Positions 19,614 to 30,200 of a DNA stretch of 64,000 nt are shown here, piece after piece. The notes under the pieces are model-generated. The model saw nothing but the letters and a program-made list of their open reading frames with translations, searched no databases and was not told the DNA's origin. A program made the translations under genes and the position numbers. How positions within the stretch are numbered: position 1 is the stretch's first letter; every line of letters starts with the position of its first letter. This stretch comes from Brachyhypopomus gauderio (taxonomy: Eukaryota > Chordata > Actinopteri > Gymnotiformes > Hypopomidae), in contig NC_135226.1 in assembly GCF_052324685.1 (NCBI RefSeq), positions 13,741,891-13,805,890 on the forward strand. Reading direction: 5' to 3'.

Positions 19614-20176
19614 ACCTGAGCAATCCGTCCTCTACATTGAGAATTCTCACCGGAGATTAGTAGGCATCTGTGGAGAGATCTTCACTCGTCTGCTCCGCTT
19701 GGAGGCTGTGCATGTGTACTGGGCTGAAGAGCTTTTGGTTGTGTGCATGTTTGTTTTTGATCTTTTAACGTCCCAGTATGCTGTATGGCGTGTTCTTTTA
19801 CAGTTGGTTCATAGTTAGAAGGCTCTGTCCAACTGCTGAAGGCCACCTGTCACGTGCAGGAGATTTCAGTCATGCCTTTACAGGACCTAAGATATGACTA
19901 GACTTTTTATGAGAGTCAGCAGAGAATGCTTTGTACTCTCTCACTCTGTCTGTGTGTCTCTCCTTCTCTCTCTCACACACACACCCCCACACACCACGAG
20001 ACACATCAGGTCTTCTGTTTAGTCTAATTACATTGTAACTGTCATAGCATAACTCAAGGATGGCTTTCTAGGCTTGTTTTTATACACCCACTCACCTTTT
20101 TTTAAGTACAATTTTGTCTATTAATACTTTATTTGGGATTCATTTTAAATACCTAGCAATATGTCTAGCACTGAAC

Positions 20177-20220
<44 letters not shown>

Positions 20221-20725
20221 CATGAAAGGGAGTTCTACTGAGGCCATTCTTACAGAAAAACAACAAAAACTGAATAAACAGTTTAGGGTGTTGTGTCTGG
20301 CTGGACTGTACAAGCACTGTAGGTGCCCACACAAGAATTAGCAGTACAAATGACAGTGTGAATTATACTGCTGCCTTGCACTGGATTCTGGATCAGCCTG
20401 CTACCTCGTAGCTGAGCAGGCCACACACATTTTACAGTTTATATTTATTTACTTGAAGTAAAAGGAGTGTGAAGTGAGTGTGAAGACGTCCAGCCTGGGT
20501 TACCCAGGGTTATCCTGTTAACACAGAAACCCTCCCCCAGTAACTTTTTTGTTGACCTTGCAGGCTTTCTTGTTTTGAGAGTTACACTCAGACTTTTACC
20601 CTTGGGTAGGATTAAGTGAACCAAGAAAGTACCATCTAGCATACTGGCCTATAGAATTTTTATTTATACAAACTTTGTACAGCATTGGTCTATTTTTACT
20701 GGTCTAAAGAGTTAATGTGTTTGTA
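19614..20725 (+). other. anapc15: anapc15 3' untranslated region
   Basis: This runs from the stop codon to the poly(A) signal. It includes a (GT)n run at 20182-20217. No conserved secondary gene was seen. Confidence 0.6.
20182..20217. repeat. (GT)n microsatellite in the anapc15 3' UTR
   Basis: This is a perfect GT run. Confidence 0.95.
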
Positions 20726-20731
20726 AATAAA
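20726..20731 (+). terminator. anapc15: Polyadenylation signal AATAAA of anapc15
   Basis: AATAAA is followed within about 25 bases by a GT/T-rich stretch (tctgtgtctgtggttttttt), the usual downstream element. Confidence 0.75.
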
Positions 20732-20865
20732 CAGGACAAGATTATTCTGTGTCTGTGGTTTTTTTTTTTTCTTGAATGACATTTCTATAGTGAGTCTTCA
20801 AATTGCAACATAAAAGGCAATCCACTGTCTTAAGTGTTAGACTACTGACTTAAGTCCTGTACAAG

Positions 20866-21309
20866 CAGGGTTCGAATTACGGGGGGGATTGGGGGGGTCA
20901 GACCCCCCCCGTTTAAGGCATCAACCCCCCTAAAGGGGCAAAACCAATAATTTGTGGGGGGGGGGTCAAAACATTTAAATGTACTTCTCACATATAATGT
21001 TAAATACTACAAAAAAATGCAGTGTCTATGGCAGGAAGAATATTCTGATACGATTTCAAGCACCCCTAAAGTGGATCATACCATTCCGTGTTAATAGCCA
21101 TTCGCGTTTGCCTGCCTGACTCATTATCGGTCAGGTGATGTAATGGATTTATCATTTACGTGCTGTAGACATTACAGTAAGAAAGCAAGACACTGTAAGG
21201 ATGGTAAGACTTCAGTTTACTGAAGCACGCGCTTGCGCTGTACTGGTTTTCATTTACACCCTGAAAAAAACTTGACCCCCCCAATTATCATTGTATAATT
21301 CGCACCCTG
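20866..21309. mobile_element. Non-autonomous hAT-like element with G/C-homopolymer subterminal arms
   Basis: The ends are inverted: CAGGGTTCGAATTAC on the left and, on the complement of the right end, CAGGGTGCGAATTATAC. Runs of G and C (gggggg, cccccccc) lie just inside. The flanking 8-mers TGTACAAG and TGCACTAC match at 5 of 8 positions, so the target duplication is degraded or the boundary is slightly off. There is no coding capacity. Confidence 0.5.
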
Positions 21310-21434
21310 TGCACTACAGGGCACTACTTTCTAAGCCCTTTCTTAAGCCTGGACCTCTAGCCACACTAGACTTGATGTGAAACCTTTGTCGTACTTGCAT
21401 ACATGATAATGTTTCAGCAGAAACAGCAAGACTC

Positions 21435-22889
21435 TCATTTAGCACCGCGATAGATGAGTTCGGCCATGCCGTCTCTGATACCGCGGATGTACTCCAGCAT
21501 GGCGCAGTGCACCCGGTGCTCGTACAGGCCCGAGCGGCGCACGTGCCGCAGGAAGTTTGGCGCCCCGGGGAAGATGACGTTGTCGGCGAGGACGACGGAG
21601 CCTTGACCCAGCAGCCCGCTGCCCTCCAGCAACTGCAGGTCGGGCAGGTAGCACCGCTTCCAGTGGTCCATGAAGACGAAGTCGAGACGCTCCACTCCGT
21701 AGTCCTCGCGCATGCGCGGGATCACCTCGTCCGACGGACGCACGATCAGCTCCACCTGCGGGTGGGACGAGGGGGAGAGAGAGAGAGAGAGCATGCACTG
21801 AGATGGTGGGTGGGTGGAGGTCAGGGGGGTCACGACCCTAAGAAGCTCTCTCACCGTGTCCTCGTCGTATCCTGCTAAGCGCACGATCTTCTCCGCCACC
21901 TCCGCGTTGCGCTGGTCCATCTCCACCGAGTAGAGGCGCGCACCGAGTGGCAGGGAGCGGGCGATGCGCACGGCGCTGTAGCCGCAGTGTGTGCCCAGCT
22001 CCAGCACCGTCAGAGGCTGGTGTTCCTTCAGCAGCCGGTCTAGGATTATACCTGCACAGGCGACACCAGCTACGGTCTCTGGGCACCACAGGCGACATCA
22101 TCTCGACATGAATGTACAATGTACAATGCACAGTGTCAAGGTTGTGTAGTGAGAAAGTGCAGAAAGAAAAATCGCAAGATTTTGTCCAACATATTTGGAT
22201 GTGGACAGCAGGTATAAGTAATGAAACTGCTGATCTGAAGTAAAGTGAGGACTTTTAACATATTGCATCTGAAATGTTAGGCGGGTGGTAGCCTTCACTG
22301 TTATCTCTAATCGTTTCATAATGTTATTCATATAAAATAACAGTTGGTTGGCTACTACTGCCACCTACTGGCCAAAGGCCAAGTTTATATTTCAACGTAA
22401 ATAAAACATGATTAAAATAGCTGTGTTCACCTATGTCCAACTACAATTATTATAACAACGTAAGCGTTATTTCTACTTTTTGGTTTGGATTGTTATTTCG
22501 TTTCTTTCTTTTTTTGTTTCAAAATTCCCACAACATAAATGCTGATCTAATGTTCCTGTCTCATATCTTAATTAATACTGTTGTAGAGAGAATCACGTAC
22601 TTCCTGACACCACGTGTGTGTTCTTACCTTTTTTAGGACCAATGTGGCTAATAAACTCCACTTTGGTGCACCAGTCGTCGAAGGTTTCGAGGATGCTGTC
22701 AGGATCGCCCGCGATGGCGTGGGTGAGGACGTACTGGTACACTCGCTCCTCTCTGCTCATGCCCGTTACGAGGTCCTGCACCCAGCGTAACAGCACGGCC
22801 CGGTAGAACAGTACAAAGTAATGCCGGTACCGGATGAGCAGCGTGAGCAGGAGGGGCAGGAAGGCCAGCGCGATGGCCGCGGACACCAT
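21435..22889 (-). CDS. tomt: Transmembrane O-methyltransferase (catechol O-methyltransferase family)
   Basis: Tomt is a COMT-like protein of hair cells. In zebrafish and mouse it is needed for TMC channel subunits to reach the mechanotransduction complex, and human LRTOMT mutations cause deafness. The exons are 22628-22889, 21855-22051 and 21435-21755, giving 259 residues with two GT-AG introns. The N-terminus has one hydrophobic segment ([15 protein letters not shown], about residues 4-20). SAM-binding motif I is [10 protein letters not shown] (104-113). The acidic metal/catalytic region includes [10 protein letters not shown] (Asp183) and [16 protein letters not shown]. The start at 22889 matches the mammalian [11 protein letters not shown] start; an in-frame ATG at 22943 would add 18 residues. 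No LRRC51-type exons were noticed beside it, so the mammalian LRTOMT fusion arrangement is not seen. It is tail-to-tail with anapc15. Confidence 0.96.
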
Positions 22890-24491
22890 GTCTGCGGGTC
22901 CACAAACGGGTCCACAACATTTAAACACATCGCGAAGACTCAAAAGCGCGCGGGGAATGTTTTAATAGTTTGCCTAAATGTCTTAAATGTTTTCATACAG
23001 CCTCACTAAATAAGGTTTATTTAATGCAATCCAAATAGCATAAACCCAGACACATGGCAATGCAGAAAACCTGCCGACATTGACAGCATGCTACGCAACA
23101 TCGGGATAATTTCTTTGTATAAACAAACTAACCGAATGAAAACATGGAAGCTGCCACACGTGTTACAGAACCAGAGTAACAAAAAAACTGTAAAACCAAG
23201 AATTAATTAAGTCCCATACACTGTGCTCAGGTCAGTCACCTGCTCACCGAACATGTAGAATATTAATACTATTAACATTATTACTTATTCCCTGCTGAGT
23301 AACATTTAATATGTGCTGAGATCAGTAAGTTGTACAACGCTCAGTGAAAGCAGTCTGCATCAGAACTGTCATCAGTCAATGAACGTTCACTAGGGAAAAT
23401 AACACCTGTAACAATAATTGCACAAACCCAGAGAAGAGTCAGGTGAGAGCTGTCTTCTGAACAGCTGTCTTCTGAACAATCCATAGGAAAAAAGCAATAC
23501 TGTAGAATGTTAGAACTGAACTTAGATCAGTTGTGATGTACACAGCATTGCATTTGATCTACCTCGTTGTTCATGTACCCAAAATAACCCGCCTCACCTG
23601 TGAATGTCCTTCCACTCAAAATATGACAAGAATGGATGCTTTGAAGGATGGAGTTGAAAAACAGAAAGGATAAAGGAAAGACCCAAATAAGTAGACTTTC
23701 TTTCTGTGTGCGTGTGGGGAGAGGGAGACCGGTCAGGTCACGGCCAATCAGGTTCATGCTTTGAATTATTGATCGGTGCTCCTCTTACACACAGTGCAAT
23801 ATGGAAATGGACCCTTACAACAGAAGGCGCACCCAAACATATCTCCACCCAAACACATCTCCACCCAAACACGTCTCCACCTTTACCTCGGCTTCACTGC
23901 TTTAATTGGTTCCTTTTCATTTTGTGTCCACCTGCTTTCTAACCCTTGCTCAAGTGGGGACTGAACTGCCTATGAGTTGTGTTCACCTTTCTTCTGGCCT
24001 TTAAAATGGTCGAAAAAGCAAATGGTGTTCACAGCAACAGGGGGTGAACCTGGGATTGGGTTACGTTTTCTTTGGTCTTCCTTTTGTTTTGGATCATAAC
24101 TTTATGTTCTCACTTTCAGGACAAGAAAGAGCTGAAACAATATTATATGAATTAATGCAGCCATCGCAAGGTTTATGACAGCAATACAAAAATACGTTTA
24201 AAAAAAGATGTAAAAAATATTTAAAAAATATGAACCATATAGGCCTACATTAATGCATGCTTTCCTCAATACAATTTTGAATAATCATCTAACATGACAT
24301 TTAAATTTAAATGTTTTAGATACTTTTGAAATATGTACAAAGATTTGAACAAAATATTTCCATCACATCCATGACAAGACAAATAAATTAATTCCTGTAA
24401 GTTTTCTTTAAAAACGAAACTTCTAATAAAATACACATAAGAATATATTCTTATAGTATACATTTACAAGTTTCTAATAACTCCGTTGTTA
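22890..24491. other. Intergenic DNA between tomt and the frizzled-related gene
   Basis: No gene was seen. A three-copy 17-bp tandem (CACCCAAACACATCTC-type) lies at about 23829-23881. The right part is strongly AT-rich and probably contains the 3' UTR of the next gene. Confidence 0.4.
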
Positions 24492-24497
24492 TTTATT
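24492..24497 (-). terminator. Possible polyadenylation signal of the frizzled-related gene
   Basis: AATAAA on the minus strand lies about 190 bases past the stop codon, in AT-rich DNA where such hexamers also arise by chance. Confidence 0.35.
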
Positions 24498-24682
24498 TCT
24501 TAAAGCTCATCTAATGACTTAGATTTTGTTTTTGTATAATTAACAAGTTATTCAATTATTTAACGTGTTATTAGAGTATCAGGAATGTTTTATGCCAGAA
24601 TGCATTATAGTGTGTAAAAACATTTTACCCAAAAAAGCAAACTATATAGGTTCGCTAGTTATACTCAGCACTGACAGTAACA

Positions 24683-26069
24683 TCAACACTGCTGTCTGGT
24701 CAGTTTCCTAATAAACTTCCTCAGCTCTTTCTCGGTGCCAGACCACTTGATGAGCCTGGTGAGAACCATGCGTCCCTCCAGCATGTGTCCCAGACCCAGC
24801 AAGGACCCCGCCGGCTGCCCCTCTAGTGCCTGACAGGAACAGTTTGCCGCTTCCGGCAGCCACAGTTCACGTTGCTGCATGGCAGCCTGTTGATCGTGTT
24901 CTTCGCCCTTCCAGCGGAGAACACGACTCCGACCGTGAGGTACCAGGCGCAGATCCGTTCCCTCCAGAGAAGACGAGCCGATCTGAAGCCTGAAAGCTAA
25001 ACGGGAAGCGAGAGTTTAGGAAAATAAAATCGAAACCAGTAAGTGAGAGCAAGCCCCTAGAACAAGGGTATCAGGATCCAGTAACCGCCGGGCTACCCGT
25101 AGTGTCACATTTCAGTACACACAAAACTACTGGATTCTGCTTCGGAGATGTAGAACTAATACCCAAATGTCAATAAGACCCATTTATGTGAAGCAGCAGA
25201 ACCAGTCTCAGATCACCGACATCACTTACCAAACTGACTGGTGCAGAAGTCCTTCTGGATGGCGCTCTCTCCCTCAGATGATGTGCTGCACGCGTCACAC
25301 AGCACCACCGTCCCTGTCAATGACCCAAACCTTAGAAACTCACTGTGCATCACTGACTTTGTGTCCTGTGTGTTTGTGCATACATGTGCATATACATTTT
25401 ATACAGTATATAAATTTATGTTCCATGAATGGCAATTCCACTAAGAGAACAGAACTATTTAAAATTAAACATCCATAATCAGCAGAAACCTTTGGCCGTA
25501 TCAGTAATATCTACGGGGCTCGTCTCTCCGGCTCCAGGGATGCAGAGCTGCGCTCCGACGGGGAACCGGCTGCAGTTAAACGTGTCTGGCCACGGGAACC
25601 CGAATGCGCTCATCACCGGGAGGCACCCGTCCCGCACGCTCTCGCACAGGGTTCGGCACGGAGGCACGGGTGCCGTGAGCTCTGGTAAACACACGGGGGC
25701 GAAGAGAGAACAGAGAAACTTTCTGGTGTCGCGGTGGCACCGCTTGTTAACCAAGGGCATCCATGCGCCCGCCTGCTGCTGCGCCTCCTTCGCGCTGTCG
25801 TGGCCGAGAAGGTTCGGCAGCCTCATGTCCTTGTACCCGATCCCGTGACACAAGTTCATCGTGTTCGGCACGGGCTTGCAAACGGATCGCACGCTACCAA
25901 ATTCCGTTGAAGTCACATAGTCCGAAACGACCTTCGCCACCAAATCGTCTAACTTAACATCATCTGCGTTGAGAGCGACGAAATTCGACAACAGCAGAAG
26001 AACCATGCATGCACTCGCCGTCCTGGAGCGCACTGAGTCGCTTGACGTTTTGGACTGGATCCGCTTCAT
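24683..26069 (-). CDS. Secreted frizzled-related protein (sFRP2-like or sizzled-like)
   Basis: sFRPs are secreted proteins that bind Wnts or, for sizzled, inhibit tolloid proteases and so shape BMP signalling. The exons are 25490-26069, 25230-25313 and 24683-24996, the three-exon layout usual for the family, giving 325 residues. A signal peptide (MVLLLLSNFVALNA) precedes the cysteine-rich frizzled domain, whose hallmarks are NLCHGIGYKDMRLPNLLGH, FLCSLFAPVC and MSAFGFPWPD. The C-terminal netrin-like domain runs from FAFRLQIGSS to KLTRQQC. Translation may start at 26069 or at the ATG directly before the signal peptide (26006, 304 residues). The exon 1 donor is weak (AAAG then GTTTCT), but it alone fits the phase of exon 2. 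The frizzled domain looks closest to sFRP2, but the netrin domain is more divergent; sizzled, which mammals lack, cannot be excluded. A BEL/Pao element lies about 0.6 kb upstream. Confidence 0.85.
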
Positions 26070-26660
26070 GTCTACGCCTCGATGTACCAAACACATCCAG
26101 ACACAGAGCTCTTCAGCTCCAACAAACACATCCAGACACCGGCCTAATGAGAAGCCACACCTGGCGTCACCACATCCTGTCAAACTGGTCCTCACATCAA
26201 ATGCATGTAATTTTGCCGACTTTATTGGGGGGGCCATAAACTCCTCTATTATTACAGTTCGAAGGCGTCAGTTGGTTTATTTCCCTTCGTTTTCATTGAG
26301 AAGATTGCACTTAGCATACTTAATAGTCTATTTTATAGTTCCTGTTTTTTTTTCTTTTTAGATAATTGTGCTTTATGGCTGTTTTTAGTTAATTTGTCAG
26401 TGTTGGAATTCTTTTGTTCTATTTTCTAGCCTTTTTTGTGCTGGTTGGTATAGGCCTAAACATGTTTCTGGCAGTAAGGTCACACCTAAAAACCATTCTG
26501 ACACTGATGCTACACTCAACCTGAAAGTAATATTAAGGAATGTCACTGGCATGTTGATCTTGGATTTGTCTCTGTTATCTATATTATTATGTAGTAGATT
26601 AGCAGACATTTCTCTGTGGAATGCTTTGGAAGTGTCATTTCTTTGTAAAGTTCTCAGTTT
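26070..26660. other. 5' region of the frizzled-related gene, interrupted upstream by a retrotransposon
   Basis: It holds the presumed 5' UTR and proximal promoter on the minus strand. No TATA box was placed. The BEL/Pao target duplication begins at 26661. Confidence 0.4.
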
Positions 26661-26665
26661 CTTGT

Positions 26666-27211
26666 TGTGATGTTCTGTTATTAACATAAGGAAACATTGG
26701 GGACCTCTAGTGGTCAGAACTTGTTGCAGTAACATTCATTTGAGCCTTCAGTGTTCCCGTAGTTAGTTCGGGTTGTATGAAGGAACGAAACAGTCACAGT
26801 TCTTTCTCTGCATTATATGACCAGGAAAACATTTGCCTGTGAGTATTATTGTGTTTAGTTGTTGTATAACTTTATACTGAGATTACGTCTGACGTAAACC
26901 TTGGTTAAGGAACGAAAATAAGTTATATATTCCTTCAGTTAACTGTAAATGCTAACCGCTAGCATATATATGGATTTTTCCATAGACGTTAGCCTTTAAG
27001 CTAACAGTTCGGTTCCCATTAATGTACAGTGTTACACAATTGCACTAAGGAAACGAAGGTAACTAAGATATATTTTGTATGTCTGCTTTATAGTTTTACA
27101 GTGAGTCTTGAGTAAAGCTTTTGAAGAGAACTTCGGCATCCGGCTTTTCTTGAGAAACTGTTGTCTATCTGCCGAGCTAGTAGCCACACACACACAAGCA
27201 GGGGCAGAATA
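26666..27211 (+). repeat. 5' LTR of the BEL/Pao element
   Basis: The LTR starts TGTGATGTTCTG and ends GGGGCAGAATA. It supplies the element's promoter. Its 3' part contains a short CA-type run also present in the other copy. Confidence 0.93.
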
Positions 27212-27283
27212 GTAAAAAGGCAACTCTTCCAACGGTCAACGCTCCTCCAACCTATGATTAGAAAACAGACACAAGCTATTATC

Positions 27284-30200
27284 ATGACACAGAACAAAGA
27301 AGATGTGGATTTTGAGGATCTGGAAACGCGATCACAAGTATCCAGCTGCTCACGAACCAGCAAACTGTCTGTAGCTAGCTCCCTTGCCTTGAAAGCACGA
27401 GCTAAAGCTGAAGCTACGCGTGCAGAACTGGCCTTCGCCAAACAGGAGGCAGAGATGTTAAAGCAGCAAGCTATCATTCAAGCTAATTTGCATGAATTGA
27501 GAATGGAAAAGGCGGCCGCAGCCGCTCAGGCAGAAGCTGAAATACTAGAGGCAGCTGCTGAAGATTATGATCGAATGAGCCTACCTCGACAAAGAAAAAT
27601 AATTCTGCCTCAAAACCCAGCCGAACCATATGGTGAAAACGCTGCAGCACAGATGTCCGTTCAACAGCCAGGTCTCCAGTCCTACCAGAGTGTAACAGCT
27701 GATTCATTAAACTTATTCACAACATCACTCCTTGATGCGAAGCCACCTATAACCTCACTTTCACCAGTGCGCCAGCCTATCATGGACAATGGTGTTCAGA
27801 GCTGCAGGAATCAAGGTGATATGCCATCAAGTGAGGTCAGTGACCATGAGTTTGTTGAGTTAGCTCCACATCACTTGTCCCAGGAACAAGCCACCTGGAC
27901 TTCACAACAGCATACTAGCACTGCACAAAATAAACCATACATCAAAAGGGAATTAAACCACAATATTAACCATACCAGCAATGAATACAAACCTTCCCAG
28001 CCATATCAAACACATTATTTCCCCATGTACAATGCTAGCCCATCCTGTCCAACGGCAACAGCTGACCTAGGGAAGTACTTGATGCGACGTGAATTGATGA
28101 GTTCAGGCCTGCTGAAGTTTGATGATAAGCCAGAGAACTACTGGGCCTGGAAAGCGTCTTTTCTCAGCTCCACTGAAGATCTAAAGCTCTCTGCTAGAGA
28201 GCAACTTGATTTGCTGTGCAAATGGCTTGGGCCATCATCATGTGAGCAGGCTAAAAGAATCAGAGCAGTACACATTCATGATCCATCTTCAGGCCAAAGG
28301 ATGTTATGGCAGAGACTGGAAGATGTTTATGGCTCACCAGAGGTGATTGAGGACGCCCTCCTCAAAAAGGTTGAAGATTTCCCTAAAATCTCAGTCAAGG
28401 ATAATCATAAACTAAGGGAACTTGGAGACATTCTCATGGAGCTCGAAGCAGCTAAAGTGGATGGGCACTTACCTGGCCTCTCATACCTCAACACCTCCCG
28501 TGGGGTCAGTCCCATAGTCCAGAAACTCCCACACACCCTTCAAGAAAAGTGGATCACTGTAGGATCACGCTACAAAGAACTACACAGGGTTCCTTACCCA
28601 CCGTTCTCAGTCTTCGTAAACTTCATCTGTGAACAAGCAAAAACACGCAATGACCCTAGCTTCGCCAGCATAACAGGATCATGGTGCGCGGCCAAAACAG
28701 AAAAGAGTAGCTTAACCAGTAACCAGATGAGAACGTCAGTGGTTGTGAGAAGGACTGAAGTCTCAGCTAGCAACAACGACAGGGGCGATGCTGTGACAAC
28801 CCAACCTGATGATAGTCCCGACAAGCAGTGCCCCTTACATAATAAGCCACATCCTCTGAGAAAGTGCCGCGGCTTCAGAAACAAAACATTGGATGAAAGG
28901 AAAGCATATCTGAAGGAAAAACACATCTGTTTCAGGTGCTGTGCATCAACTACCCACATGGCCAAGGACTGTGTCAAACTCGTGCAGTGTAAAGAGTGTA
29001 ACAGTGATAGACATCTCTCAGCACTGCATCCAGGACCTGCCCCATGGAAGGCTGAGGCACGACAAATTAGTACAGACCATGGCGGGGAGCAGTCACAGGA
29101 AGGGGAAGCCACCCTATCAGTAAATCCCAGATGCACAAAAGTATGTGGCAGTGTTAACACCTCAAGGTCATGCTCCAAAATCTGTCTTGTGCTTGTGTAT
29201 CCGGCAAGGCAGAGAGACAAAGCTATAAAGATCTATGCGGTTCTTGATGAACAGAGCAACAAGTCACTGGGCAGAACAGAGTTCTTTGAGCACTTCGACA
29301 TTAAAGGAGAAGGATCAGCATACACTCTGAAAACATGCTCAGGGTCATTCAAGACTACAGGACGACGTGCCAGCAACTTCATTGTGGAATCGCTAGATGG
29401 CAACACACAAATCCCGCTGCCTGTCTTGATTGAGTGCGACATGCTGCCAGAAGACAGGTCTGAAATACCATCGCCAGAAGTAGCCAATCATCATCCTCAT
29501 CTGGAGCATCTAGTGGACAAAATTCCAGCCGTAGATCCAGATGCGTCTATTCTGCTTCTTCTTGGAAGGGACGTGATCCAGGCACACAAGGTACGAGAAC
29601 AGTGTAATGGCCCTCATAGTGCTCCGTTCGCCCAGCGGCTAGACCTTGGATGGGTGATCATCGGAGACGTGTGTCTAGGAAGAACTCACAGAACAAATAG
29701 TGTCAGTGCGTTCAAAACCAGTGTACTCGCCAGCGGACGCCACTCCTTTCTCAGCCCATGCACTAGTAGTCTAGTTGTAAAAGAGAAGGTAGAGAGCTTG
29801 GGCTGGAATGTGTTTCAAAAAACACAGCATGATGACAAGCTTGGCACGTCTATTGAAGATGCGCTTTTCCTCGACCTCATGGACAGAGACGTTTACATGG
29901 ATGAAGCGAACTGTTGGGTAGCACCCCTGCCCTTCAAACCAAACAGACCGCGTCTACCCAACAACATACAACATGCCAACAATCGTCTCATGTCCCTGCG
30001 CCGCATGCTGGAAAAGAAACAAGGCATGAAGGAACACTTCTTCAAATTCATGCAAGCAATGTTCGATGCAGGCCAAGCAGAACCCGCTCCAGCACTGACA
30101 TCACAACAAGAACGCTGGTACTTGCCGATCTTTGGTGTTTATCACCCACAGAAAAAAGACCAGATCCGCGTGGTGTTTGACTCCAGCGCCAAGTACGAAG

